This document shows, one piece after another, positions 8,287 through 17,546 of a stretch of DNA of 64,000 bases. The notes under the pieces were generated by a model. The model saw only the letters and a list, made by a program, of their open reading frames with translations. It was not told where the DNA came from and did no database searches. Each line of letters begins with the position of its first letter. The first letter of the stretch is position 1. This stretch comes from Desulfatibacillum sp. (GTDB taxonomy: Bacteria; Desulfobacterota; Desulfobacteria; Desulfobacterales; SpSt-501), in contig DYEU01000004.1 of the NCBI GenBank assembly GCA_020725555.1, positions 124,001 to 188,000 on the forward strand, given 5' to 3'. The translations under genes and the position numbers were made by a program.

Positions 8287-9188
8287 GCGGATGGAGCCGG
8301 ATTCTCGAGAGTGTCCCCAATTTCAGCGAGGGCCGCGACCGGGCCGTGATCGAGCGCCTGACGGCGCCCTTCCGCGACCGACCCGGGGTGAAGCTCCTCG
8401 ACTGCCAGAGCGACGAAAACCACAACCGCTCCGTGATCACGGCGGTGGGCGAACCCGAGGCGCTCGCCGCGGCCGTCCTCGAGGCCATGGAGGCCGCGGT
8501 CGCCGCGATCGACCTGCGCCGCCACCGCGGCCAGCACCCGCGCCTCGGGGCGGTGGATGTCGTCCCCTTCATCCCCGTGAAGGGGCTCTCCATGACGGAG
8601 GCTGTCGCCGTCTCCCGCCGCGTAGCCGAGGAGGCGGCCCGCCGCTTCCGCCTCCCGGTCTTTCTCTACGAGGAGTCGGCAAGCGCGCCGCACCGCCGCA
8701 ATCTCGCCGACATCCGCAAGGGGCAGTTCGAGGGGCTGCCCGAAAAGCTCCGACGGCCGGAATGGCTGCCCGACTTTGGGCCCGCCGAGGCCCACCCCAC
8801 GGCGGGTGCGGCCGTGGTCGGGGCGCGCATGCCGCTCATCGCCTTCAACGTCAACCTCGGCTGCGACCGGCTCGAGGTGGCCGAGGAGATCGCCCGCCGC
8901 GTCCGGCACATCGGCGGCGGCCTGCGCTTCTGCAAGGCGATCGGGGTGGCGCTGCGCGACCGCGGCATCGTCCAGGTGTCGATGAACCTGACCGACTACA
9001 CGCGCACGGCCCTCTACCGCGCCTTCGAGCTCGTGCGCATCGAGGCCGCACGCTGGGGGGTGCCCGTCGTGGGCAGCGAGATCGTGGGGCTCGTCCCGCT
9101 GGCGGCCCTGGTCGACGCCGCATCCTACTACCTGCGGCTCGAGGGGTTCCGGGCGGAACAGGTCCTGGAAAGCCGGATCTACGAGTGA
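8283..9188 (+). CDS. ftcD: Glutamate formimidoyltransferase
   Basis: ESVPNFSEGRDRAVI, RRHRGQHPRLGAVDVVPFIPV; ATGA overlap with hutU. Confidence 0.92.
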   Translation: MSGWSRILESVPNFSEGRDRAVIERLTAPFRDRPGVKLLDCQSDENHNRSVITAVGEPEALAAAVLEAMEAAVAAIDLRRHRGQHPRLGAVDVVPFIPVKGLSMTEAVAVSRRVAEEAARRFRLPVFLYEESASAPHRRNLADIRKGQFEGLPEKLRRPEWLPDFGPAEAHPTAGAAVVGARMPLIAFNVNLGCDRLEVAEEIARRVRHIGGGLRFCKAIGVALRDRGIVQVSMNLTDYTRTALYRAFELVRIEAARWGVPVVGSEIVGLVPLAALVDAASYYLRLEGFRAEQVLESRIYE

Positions 9189-9217
9189 GGCCAACGGCCG
9201 CGGGCGGAAACGGAGCG

Positions 9218-10492
9218 ATGGGCGCAGACCTGATCATCGAAAACGCCGCCGAGATCGTCACCTGCGCGCCGCGCGCGGGGGAGGCCCGCCCCGGGGTGCT
9301 CACCGGGGCAAGCCTCGTCATCGAGCAGGGGCGGATCACCCACCTCGGCCCCGCGGAGCGCGTGGCGGCCGAGCTCGCCGCGAAAGGCCGGACGCCGGCC
9401 TCCTTTCCCCGGCTCGACGCCGCGGGCAAAGCCGTCCTTCCCGGCTTCATCGACGCGCACACCCACCTCGTCTTCGCCGGCGACCGCGTCGATGAGTTTT
9501 CCCGGAGGCTCGCGGGCGAAGGCTACCTCGAGATCCTCCGCCACGGCGGCGGCATCCTGAGCACGGTGCGCGCCACGCGGCGCGCCTCGCGCGAGGAGCT
9601 CCTGCGCCTGGGCCGCAAGCGCCTCGACGCCATGCTCGCCCACGGGGTGACCACCGTCGAGGCAAAGAGCGGCTACGGCCTGGACCGCGACACGGAGATC
9701 CGGCAGCTCGAGGTCGCCTGCGAGCTCGGATGCCTCCATCCCGTGGAGGTGGTCCCCACCTTCCTCGGCGCCCACGCCGTGCCCGAGGAATACCGCGGCC
9801 GGCCCTCCGCCTACATCGATTTCCTGATCGCCGCGGTGCTCCCCGAGGTCGCCGCCCGCGGGCTCGCCCGCTTCTGCGATGTCTTCTGCGAAACGGGCGT
9901 CTTTTCCCCCGCGGAGGCGCGCAGGCTGCTCCGGGCGGCGGCCGACCTCGGGCTGGGCCTGAAAATCCACGCCGACGAGATGAGCCCGCTCGGCGGCGCC
10001 GAGCTCGCCGCCGAGCTCGGCGCGGTTTCGGCCGACCACCTGCTGCACGTCTCCCCCGCGGGGATCGCCGCGCTCGCCCGGGCGGGCGTGGTCGCGGTCC
10101 TGCTGCCCATGACGGCCTTCAGCCTGCGCGAGCCCTACGCGCCCGCGCGGGCCATCCTCGAGGCGGGCGGGACGGTCGCCCTGGCGACCGATTTCAACCC
10201 CGGAAGCTGTTACTCCGAGTCGATCCCCCTACTGTCCGCCCTGGGGGCGGTCGCCCTGGGCCTGTCGGCCGAGGAGATCGTCGCCGCGCTCACGATCCAC
10301 GCCGCGGCCGCCCTCGGGATCGCCGGCACCGTCGGCAGCCTCGAGGTCGGAAAACAGGGCGATCTCGTCGTGTTGGATGCGCCCTCCTACCGCCACCTCC
10401 CCTACCGCCTCGGCGTCAACCTCGTGGAGACGGTCGTCAAGCGGGGGGAGATCGTCTGCGACAAACGCAACCCGGGAGGAACCGCGTGCTGA
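9218..10492 (+). CDS. hutI: Imidazolonepropionase
   Basis: LPGFIDAHTHLVFAGDR, EAKSGYGLD, KIHADE, ATDFNPGSCYS. Confidence 0.94.
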   Translation: MGADLIIENAAEIVTCAPRAGEARPGVLTGASLVIEQGRITHLGPAERVAAELAAKGRTPASFPRLDAAGKAVLPGFIDAHTHLVFAGDRVDEFSRRLAGEGYLEILRHGGGILSTVRATRRASREELLRLGRKRLDAMLAHGVTTVEAKSGYGLDRDTEIRQLEVACELGCLHPVEVVPTFLGAHAVPEEYRGRPSAYIDFLIAAVLPEVAARGLARFCDVFCETGVFSPAEARRLLRAAADLGLGLKIHADEMSPLGGAELAAELGAVSADHLLHVSPAGIAALARAGVVAVLLPMTAFSLREPYAPARAILEAGGTVALATDFNPGSCYSESIPLLSALGAVALGLSAEEIVAALTIHAAAALGIAGTVGSLEVGKQGDLVVLDAPSYRHLPYRLGVNLVETVVKRGEIVCDKRNPGGTAC

Positions 10493-11103
10493 CCGAGGAA
10501 TCGATCCTGAGCTATCTCGAGCGGACCGCAAGCGCCGAGCCCGTTCCGGGAGGCGGAAGCGCGGCCGCGCTGAACGGGGCGCTCGCCGCCGCGCTGGTCG
10601 AGATGACCGCACGGCTCACGCTCGGCCGCAAGGGCTTCGAGGCCGTCCGGCCGGAAATGGAGCGGATCGCCGCGGCGGCCTCCGGCTTGCGCCGCCGGCT
10701 CGCCGCGGACATCGACCGCGACGCCGACGCTTACCGCGGGGTGATGGCCGCTTTCCGCCTGCCGAAGGGGACCGCCGAGGAGCAGGCGGCGCGCGAGCGG
10801 GCGATCCAGGACGCCCTGCGGCAGGCGGCCGAGGTGCCCCTCAGGGTGGCGGCCGCGGCGCTCGAGCTCCTCGAGCTCGGCGCCGCCGTGATCGCCCGCG
10901 GCACCCCGATCGCGGCCTCCGACGGCGCCTCGGGCGTGTTCGCCGCCCGCGCGGCGGCGCGGGCGGCGGCCCAGAACGTGCGCATCAACGCCTCCTCCCT
11001 GCGGGATGCGCCGCTGCGCGCCGAGCTTCTGGCCGCGGCGGAGCGGATCGAAACCCAGGCCGACGCCCGGGAGGCCGCGGCCCTCGCCGGCCTGCGGGCC
11101 TGA
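10486..11103 (+). CDS. fchA: Formimidoyltetrahydrofolate cyclodeaminase (stand-alone)
   Basis: GTG start overlapping hutI stop; EPVPGGGSAAALNGALAAALVEM. Confidence 0.88.
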   Translation: MLTEESILSYLERTASAEPVPGGGSAAALNGALAAALVEMTARLTLGRKGFEAVRPEMERIAAAASGLRRRLAADIDRDADAYRGVMAAFRLPKGTAEEQAARERAIQDALRQAAEVPLRVAAAALELLELGAAVIARGTPIAASDGASGVFAARAAARAAAQNVRINASSLRDAPLRAELLAAAERIETQADAREAAALAGLRA

Positions 11104-11111
11104 GGGCGGTC

Positions 11112-11978
11112 ATGACGCTGCTTCTCGAACAGACACTCAACGGACTGGCCGCGGGATCGATCTACGCGCTCGTCACCCTCGGGCTCGCCCTGGTCTATGG
11201 CATCCTGCGCATCCTCCACGTCGCCCACGCGGGCATCTACGCCCTCGGCGCCTACGCGGGGCTCGGTTTCTTTCACCTGACGGGGAGCCTGACCGCCGCC
11301 GCGGCCGCGACGATGGCCGCCTGCGCGCTCGCCGGTGTCCTCGTCGAACGGCTGGTCTACTTCCCGCTGCTGCGGCACCCGCCGTTTGTGCCGCTGATCG
11401 CCGGCATCGCGGTCTTCCTTTCGATCGAGGAAATCCTGCGGCTCATCGCCGGACCGCAGATCCACGCCTTCCCCGCGGAGCTGCCGCTGCCCGCCCTGCG
11501 GCTGGCGGGATCGGTCGTCGTCAGCCCGGCCCTGGCGGCGATCTACGGGGTCACGGCCGCCGTGCTCGCGTTTCTCTGGTTTCTCACCACGCGCACCGAG
11601 CTGGGGCTCGCCATGCGGGCTGTCGCCCAGGACCCGGCCATGGCCGAGGCGATGGGCATTCCCACGCACCGCATCGTCAGCCTCACCTTCGCCATCGGCT
11701 CGGCGATCGCCGGCCTGGCCGGCGTGCTGGTCGGGATCTACTACAACCAGGTCTACCCCACCATGGGCGCCGTCCCGGCCTACAAGACGCTCGCCCTGAT
11801 CGTCGTCGGGGGGCTAGGGTCGGTTCCCGGCGCGGTGGCCGCGTCGCTCTTGCTCGGCATGGCCGAAACGCTGCTCATCGGATACGCCCAAATCCCCCTA
11901 CCGCGCGATGCGCTCGCGTTCCTCGCCATGATCGCGGTTCTCTTGTGGCGCTCCGAGGGGCTTCTGGGGTCGCGCTGA
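11112..11978 (+). CDS. livH: Branched-chain amino acid-type ABC transporter permease (LivH family)
   Basis: LNGLAAGSIYALVTLGLALVYGILRILHVAHAGIYALGAY. Confidence 0.9.
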   Translation: MTLLLEQTLNGLAAGSIYALVTLGLALVYGILRILHVAHAGIYALGAYAGLGFFHLTGSLTAAAAATMAACALAGVLVERLVYFPLLRHPPFVPLIAGIAVFLSIEEILRLIAGPQIHAFPAELPLPALRLAGSVVVSPALAAIYGVTAAVLAFLWFLTTRTELGLAMRAVAQDPAMAEAMGIPTHRIVSLTFAIGSAIAGLAGVLVGIYYNQVYPTMGAVPAYKTLALIVVGGLGSVPGAVAASLLLGMAETLLIGYAQIPLPRDALAFLAMIAVLLWRSEGLLGSR

Positions 11979-11987
11979 GGGAGGTCC

Positions 11988-12872
11988 ATGGGAGGGTATC
12001 TCGTCACGCTCGCCACCCTGATCAGCATCCAGGCGATCGCGGCCTGCGGCCTGAACGTGATCGTGGGCTACGCAGGACAGATTTCGCTCGGGCACGCGGC
12101 CTTCTTCGGGATCGGCGCCTACGCGGCCGCCTTGCTGGGGACCCAGGCGGGATTCTCTTTCTGGACGGCCCTTCCGCTCGCGGTCGCCCTGACGGCGGGG
12201 GTGGGGCTGCTCCTGGGGGCCCCGAGCCTGCGCGTGCGGGAGGACTTTCTCGCCATCACCACGATCGGCATCAACTTCATCGTGGAGGCCGTCTTCAACA
12301 ACGTAGAGTTCTTCGGCGGGGCGCTCGGCATCGGCAACATCCCGCGCATCCGGGCCTTCGGCGGGCCCGTGGGGGGGGCGGGCATGCTCGCCCTCTGCCT
12401 GGGGTTCCTCGGCCTGGTCGTGGCCGCCTGCGCCGGGCTCGTGCGCTGCTGGGCGGGGCTCGCCTGCTTCGCCCTGCGCGAGGAGGAGACCGCCGCCGCC
12501 GGCATCGGGATCTCGCCGGTGCGCTTCAAGCTGCTCGCCTTCGTGATCGGAAGCGCCATGGCCGGACTGGGGGGCGCGCTCTACGCCCACTACATGCGCT
12601 TCATCGGCGCCGGGGACTTCGCCTTCCCCCTGTCGGTGTCGATGCTGACCATGGTCGTGGTGGGCGGGATCGGCACCCTGTGGGGACCGGTGCTCGGCGC
12701 CGCGCTGATTGGCCTGCTGCCCGAGGTCTTCCGCCCCCTGATCGATTACCGCATGCTTTTCTACACCACGCTCCTTCTGCTCATGATCCGCTTCCAGCCC
12801 GGCGGCCTGCTGGGGGACGAGGGGCTCGCACGGCGGTTGCTGCGGAAGGCGATCCCCGGAGGCCGGCGATGA
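11988..12872 (+). CDS. livM: Branched-chain amino acid-type ABC transporter permease (LivM family)
   Basis: LNVIVGYAGQISLGHAAFFGIGAYAAAL; GGIGTLWGPVLGA. Confidence 0.9.
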   Translation: MGGYLVTLATLISIQAIAACGLNVIVGYAGQISLGHAAFFGIGAYAAALLGTQAGFSFWTALPLAVALTAGVGLLLGAPSLRVREDFLAITTIGINFIVEAVFNNVEFFGGALGIGNIPRIRAFGGPVGGAGMLALCLGFLGLVVAACAGLVRCWAGLACFALREEETAAAGIGISPVRFKLLAFVIGSAMAGLGGALYAHYMRFIGAGDFAFPLSVSMLTMVVVGGIGTLWGPVLGAALIGLLPEVFRPLIDYRMLFYTTLLLLMIRFQPGGLLGDEGLARRLLRKAIPGGRR

Positions 12873-13636
12873 GCGAGCCGCTTCTCCGGCTTAGCGGCCT
12901 CACCCGCCGCTTCGGCGGCCTGACCGCCCTCGAGGCCGTGGACTTCGCGATCGGCCCGGGCGAGATTCTCGGGCTGATCGGACCCAACGGCGCCGGCAAG
13001 ACCGTCTGCTTCCACCTGATCTCCGGCGTGCTCAAGCCCACCGCGGGCGAAATCCATCTCGAGGGCCGCCGGATCGACGGGCTCCCGCCCCACCGCATCG
13101 CCCGCTTGGGGATCGGCCGCACCTTCCAGATCGTGAAACCCTTCGCCCGCCTGAGCGCGCTCGAAAACGTGATCGCCTCCCAGGGGATCGAACGCTACGG
13201 GAGCCTGGCACGCATCTGGTCCTCCTGGACGAACGCCCGCGAGCGCGAACGCGCCCGCCGCCGGCTCGCGGAAGCGGGGCTCGCCGAGGTGGCCCCGCGC
13301 CCCGCCGGGGTGCTCCCTCTCGGCCACCTGCGGCGCCTGGAAATCGCGCGCGCCCTCGCCGCGGCGCGCAAGCTGCTGCTGCTCGACGAGTCCTTCTCCG
13401 GCCTCCGGCACGAGGAGATCGTGCCGCTCGAGACGCTCGTCCGCCGCATCCGCGCCGCCGGTGTGAGCGTGCTCCTGATCGAACACAACATGCGGGTCGC
13501 CATGGGGCTCTGCGACCGCCTGGTCGTCCTCGACCACGGCCGCAAGATCGCCGAGGGGCCGGCGGCGGAAGTGCGCCGCAACCCGGCGGTGATCGAGGCC
13601 TACCTGGGACGGAGGCATGCCGCCGATGCTGCTTGA
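12869..13636 (+). CDS. livG: ABC transporter ATP-binding protein (LivG family)
   Basis: Walker A GPNGAGKTV, Walker B LLLLDES, H-loop LLIEHNM; signature LPLGHLRRLEIARAL. Confidence 0.88.
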   Translation: MSEPLLRLSGLTRRFGGLTALEAVDFAIGPGEILGLIGPNGAGKTVCFHLISGVLKPTAGEIHLEGRRIDGLPPHRIARLGIGRTFQIVKPFARLSALENVIASQGIERYGSLARIWSSWTNARERERARRRLAEAGLAEVAPRPAGVLPLGHLRRLEIARALAAARKLLLLDESFSGLRHEEIVPLETLVRRIRAAGVSVLLIEHNMRVAMGLCDRLVVLDHGRKIAEGPAAEVRRNPAVIEAYLGRRHAADAA

Positions 13637-14336
13637 GGTCGAGGATCTCACGGTCGCCTACGGGGACATCCGGGCCCTCTCGGGGGTCAGCCTGGCGCTC
13701 GCGCCGGGGGAGCTCGTCTCCGTGCTCGGGGCGAACGGTGCGGGCAAGACCTCGCTCCTGATGGGGATTTTGGGGCTGGTCCCCGTGCGCGGCGGCAGGA
13801 TCCGCTTCCGCGGCGCCGACATCGGGCGGCTGCCCCCCTGGCGGCGCGCCCGGGCGGGGATGCGGCTCGTGCCCGAGCGGGCGAGGGTCTTCCCGCGGCT
13901 CACCGTGGCCGAGAACCTGAAGGCCGGACGCTGGGGGCTCGGGCGCAACGGCCGGGCGGAAGAACGCGTCCGCCACTTGCTCGATCTCTTTCCGGTGCTC
14001 CGCGGCCGCGCCTCCCAGCCCGCCGCAACCCTCTCGGGGGGCGAGCAGCAGCAGCTTGCCATCGCCCGGGCGCTCGTCTCGGACCCGGCCCTGCTCCTCG
14101 TCGACGAGGTCTCGATGGGCCTCATGCCCAAGCTCGCCGACGAGGTCTTCGAGGTCCTCGCCCGCTTGAACCGGCAGGAGGGACTGAGTATCCTTCTGGT
14201 CGAGCAGAACGCCGCCGCCTCGCTGGCCATCTCGCAGCGCGCCTACGTGCTCGAAACCGGCGCCTGCGTCTTTGCGGGGAGCGCTTCGCGGCTGCGCGAA
14301 GACCCCCGCCTCAAGGCGGCCTACCTGGGGGCGTGA
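13617..14336 (+). CDS. livF: ABC transporter ATP-binding protein (LivF family); start may be the internal ATG at 13626
   Basis: GANGAGKTS, LSGGEQQQLAIARAL, LLLVDEVSMGLMP. Confidence 0.9.
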   Translation: MPPMLLEVEDLTVAYGDIRALSGVSLALAPGELVSVLGANGAGKTSLLMGILGLVPVRGGRIRFRGADIGRLPPWRRARAGMRLVPERARVFPRLTVAENLKAGRWGLGRNGRAEERVRHLLDLFPVLRGRASQPAATLSGGEQQQLAIARALVSDPALLLVDEVSMGLMPKLADEVFEVLARLNRQEGLSILLVEQNAAASLAISQRAYVLETGACVFAGSASRLREDPRLKAAYLGA

Positions 14337-14377
14337 CCCCCGCCCGGAACGAACCGCACCGCGAAAGGAGAGCGATC

Positions 14378-15526
14378 ATGAAACGCCTCGCCCGGTTGAC
14401 CCCGCTGCTGTGCCTGCTGTTCCTTCCCTCCCTTTCCCCGGCCGCGGAGGAGATCCCCATCGGGCTCCTCGCCCCGCTCACCGGCTTCGCCGCCGCCGAC
14501 GGGGCGAGCGTCAAGAACTCCGTTGACCTCGCCGTCGAAAAAGTGAACGGCACGGGCGGGCTCCTCGGCCGCAAGGTGCGCCTGGTCGCCTACGATGACC
14601 GGGCGGACGCCAAGGAGGCGGTCGCCCTGGCGCGCAAGCTCATCCAGCAGGACCGGGTCGTCGGCGCGGTCGGCGGCTCCTACAGCATGCCCACGCGCGC
14701 GGTCGCCCCGATCTTCCAAGACGAAAAGACCCCGCTTGTCGCCGCCTACGCGATCCACCCCGAGGTGACGCAGGCCGGCGAGTTTGTCTTCCGCAACGGC
14801 TTTCTCGGCGCCGTCGAGGGCCGCGCGGCGGCCTACACCGCCATCGAGCTGCTCAAGGCCAAACGCATCGCGCTGTTGACCAGCGACAACGACTTCGGCC
14901 GCACCCTGGCCGAGGGATTCCGCGAATACCTCGGCCGCAGCACCCCGGCCAAGGCCGAGATCGTGATCGCCCTCTCCTACCCGATGCAGGAAAAGGATTT
15001 CAAACCCTACCTCACCAAGATCCGGGAAGCTAGGCCGGACGTCCTCTTCGCGAGCGGCTACTACTTCCAGACCGGGCCGGTCCTGAAGCAGGCCCGCGAG
15101 CTCGGCATGGCCCTCCAGGTCATCGGCGAGGAGGGTGCCGATTCCCCCAAAACGCTCGAAATCGCCGGCGAGGCGGCCGAGGGGTTCATCATCGTCACCA
15201 ACCTGAACCGTGACGACCCGCGCCCCTTCGTGCAGGAGTTCCTGCAGGAGTACGAGCGCCGCTTCAAGATCCAGCCCGACATGGTCGGCGCCTCGGCGTA
15301 CGACGCCTTCATGCTCCTCGCCGACGGCATTCGCCGGGCGAAAACGACCGCGGGGCCCGCCGTGCGCGAGGCGATCGCCGCGACGCGGAACTACGACGGC
15401 CTGACCGGGATGATCCGCGGATTCCAGCGCGGCGAGGTGGTGAAGGAGGTGCAGATCCAGGAGGTGCGGGGAGGGCGTTTCCGCTACCGAGGGGTCGTCA
15501 GCGACCCCGCCCTGATCACGCCGTGA
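14378..15526 (+). CDS. ABC transporter periplasmic substrate-binding protein (LivK-like)
   Basis: Signal peptide; IPIGLLAPLTGFAAADGASVKNSVDLAVEKVN...GLLGRKVRLVAYDD. Confidence 0.9.
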   Translation: MKRLARLTPLLCLLFLPSLSPAAEEIPIGLLAPLTGFAAADGASVKNSVDLAVEKVNGTGGLLGRKVRLVAYDDRADAKEAVALARKLIQQDRVVGAVGGSYSMPTRAVAPIFQDEKTPLVAAYAIHPEVTQAGEFVFRNGFLGAVEGRAAAYTAIELLKAKRIALLTSDNDFGRTLAEGFREYLGRSTPAKAEIVIALSYPMQEKDFKPYLTKIREARPDVLFASGYYFQTGPVLKQARELGMALQVIGEEGADSPKTLEIAGEAAEGFIIVTNLNRDDPRPFVQEFLQEYERRFKIQPDMVGASAYDAFMLLADGIRRAKTTAGPAVREAIAATRNYDGLTGMIRGFQRGEVVKEVQIQEVRGGRFRYRGVVSDPALITP

Positions 15527-15542
15527 GGATCCTGCGTTCCCG

Positions 15543-16577
15543 ATGCCGATGGAGCCCTCCTACACGTACCTGAGCGATGCCGATTGGGCGGCCCGCCGGG
15601 CCGCCCTCGAGGGGCTCGCGCGGCGCTGCGCGCTCTGCCCGCGCGGCTGCGGGGTCGACCGCACGGCGGGCGAGCGCGGTTTCTGCGGCGCCCCGGGGGG
15701 GCTCGTCATCTCGAGCCTCTTTCCCCACCACGGCGAAGAGCCGCCGATTTCGGGCCGGGGGGGCTCGGGGACGGTCTTCTTCACCCACTGCACGCTGAAG
15801 TGCGTCTTCTGCCAGAACTGGCAGCTCTCGCACGCGGGCGAGGGGCGCCTCTACCGCCCGGAGGAACTCGCCCGGAAGCTTCTCCACCTGCAGGCGCGGG
15901 GCTGCCATAACGTGAACTTGGTCACGGCCACCCATTTCCTGCCCTGGATCCTCCCCGCGCTGCAGCGGGCGGCGGATCAGGGCCTGCGCCTTCCCGTCGT
16001 CTACAACTGCGGCGGCTACGAGCGCGAGGAGGTGATCGATCTCCTCGCGGGGATCGTGGACGTGTGGCTGCCGGACATGAAATACGGCGACGACCGGCCG
16101 GCCGCGCGCTATTCGCGGGCGCCCGACTACGTCGCGGTGAACCGCGCCGCCGTGCGCCGGATGTTCCGGCAGGTCGGCCCCCTGCGCTGCGACGAGGAAG
16201 GCATCGCCCGCCGCGGCCTGATCCTCCGCCATCTCGTCCTGCCCGGCGACGCCGCGGCGAGCCGCGCGGTGCTCTCCTTCCTCGCGGCCACCTTCGACCC
16301 CGAGGATTTGACGGTGAGCTGGATGGCGCAGTACCGGCCCCTCTACCGCGCCGCCGATCACCCGGAGATCGCCCGCCGCCTCGAGCCCGGCGAGTATGCG
16401 GCGAGCCGCCGGGAGTTTCTGGAAGCGGGGTTTTCGGGCTTTCTCCAAGATGTCGAGCGGCTGGACGACGCCTTCGTGATCGACTTCACGACCCGCAAGG
16501 AAGAGGCGCTCACGGGAGAACCCGCCCCCGCCCCGCCCTCCTCCCTCCGCACCGCGCGTGAAAGGAGAAGCGCATGA
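15543..16577 (+). CDS. Radical SAM protein, PflX/COG1313-like (putative PFL-activating-enzyme homolog)
   Basis: CTLKCVFCQNW (CX3CX2C); N-terminal Cys cluster CALCPRGCGVDRTAGERGFC. Confidence 0.82.
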   Translation: MPMEPSYTYLSDADWAARRAALEGLARRCALCPRGCGVDRTAGERGFCGAPGGLVISSLFPHHGEEPPISGRGGSGTVFFTHCTLKCVFCQNWQLSHAGEGRLYRPEELARKLLHLQARGCHNVNLVTATHFLPWILPALQRAADQGLRLPVVYNCGGYEREEVIDLLAGIVDVWLPDMKYGDDRPAARYSRAPDYVAVNRAAVRRMFRQVGPLRCDEEGIARRGLILRHLVLPGDAAASRAVLSFLAATFDPEDLTVSWMAQYRPLYRAADHPEIARRLEPGEYAASRREFLEAGFSGFLQDVERLDDAFVIDFTTRKEEALTGEPAPAPPSSLRTARERRSA

Positions 16578-16966
16578 ACGCAATGAACGCCGGGTGCGGC
16601 CGCCGGCCGGTCGGGCTGCTGTTGCTGTTCGCGATCGCCTGCGCCGCGCCCGCCCCTTCGCCGCCCCCGCCGGGGGCACCGGGCGCTGCGGAGGAATCGG
16701 CCGCCGGGCCCTACCCGGCGGATTACGAAACCCGCATCCTCACCTGGCTTCGGGTCCACGAGCCGGATGCGGACAGCGTGGAGATTCTTTCGCTTTCGGC
16801 GCCGCAGCTGCGGACGCTCGCGGAGGACCTCCCCGAACAGGGCCTGACGCAAGGGGAGGCGGTCTGGGAGACCGTTCTCGTGACCCGGCGCAAGGCGAGT
16901 GCCGCGCCGCCGCGCTCGGCCCGGGTCCTCTTTCGCGACGGGGTGATCCGGGCCGTGCTCCGCTGA
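16574..16966 (+). CDS. Small putative lipoprotein, unknown function
   Basis: LLLLFAIACAAPAP lipobox-like N-terminus; ATGA-type overlap with the upstream gene. Confidence 0.55.
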   Translation: MNAMNAGCGRRPVGLLLLFAIACAAPAPSPPPPGAPGAAEESAAGPYPADYETRILTWLRVHEPDADSVEILSLSAPQLRTLAEDLPEQGLTQGEAVWETVLVTRRKASAAPPRSARVLFRDGVIRAVLR

Positions 16967-16983
16967 ACGGGCCACCCCGCCGC

Positions 16984-17478
16984 CTACCCGTCCGACGCCC
17001 GGCCGCGCAGGGGGTTGTCGGGGTCCCCGGCCGCGACGATCCGCGATAGAAGCTCCCGCTCGGCCCCGCGGGGCAGGCGGCCTTTCAACTGGGCGGTGAG
17101 GACCCGCTCCCCCTCGGGGTTCGTCCACTCGGCCTCGGCCTCGGCCCGGCCGTCTTCCGCAAGGCGCGTGATCGTGATCGTGCAGCAGAGCTCCTCGCCG
17201 AAATAGACCGGTCGCAGAAAGCGGAAGCTCATCGCGCTCGCGAGCCATCCCACCTGGCCGCCGAACTCGCAGATCATGGAGCCCGCAAGCAGGCCGTGGC
17301 AGATCCGGCCGCGAAACCCCTTGGCGTCGCACCAGCCGGAATCGTAGTGCACCGGGTTGTAATCGCGCGTGAGGTCCCCGAAGGCGCGGGTCTCCTCCTC
17401 GGAAAAGGTACGGCGGATGCGGAACCGCTCTCCGGCCTTCAGGCCGCGGGCCGCGGCCTGACGCAGCGGAATGCCCAT
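16984..17478 (-). CDS. MaoC/hot-dog family hydratase
   Basis: FGDLTRDYNPVHYDSGWCDAKGFRGRICHGLLAGSM. Confidence 0.82.
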   Translation of the reverse strand: MGIPLRQAAARGLKAGERFRIRRTFSEEETRAFGDLTRDYNPVHYDSGWCDAKGFRGRICHGLLAGSMICEFGGQVGWLASAMSFRFLRPVYFGEELCCTITITRLAEDGRAEAEAEWTNPEGERVLTAQLKGRLPRGAERELLSRIVAAGDPDNPLRGRASDG

Positions 17479-17546
17479 GGCGTGCCCCTCCCCGGTTTCC
17501 CCCGCCGGCGATCCCCCCGAAGACGCAGCGGCCCTCCCCGGCGGGC

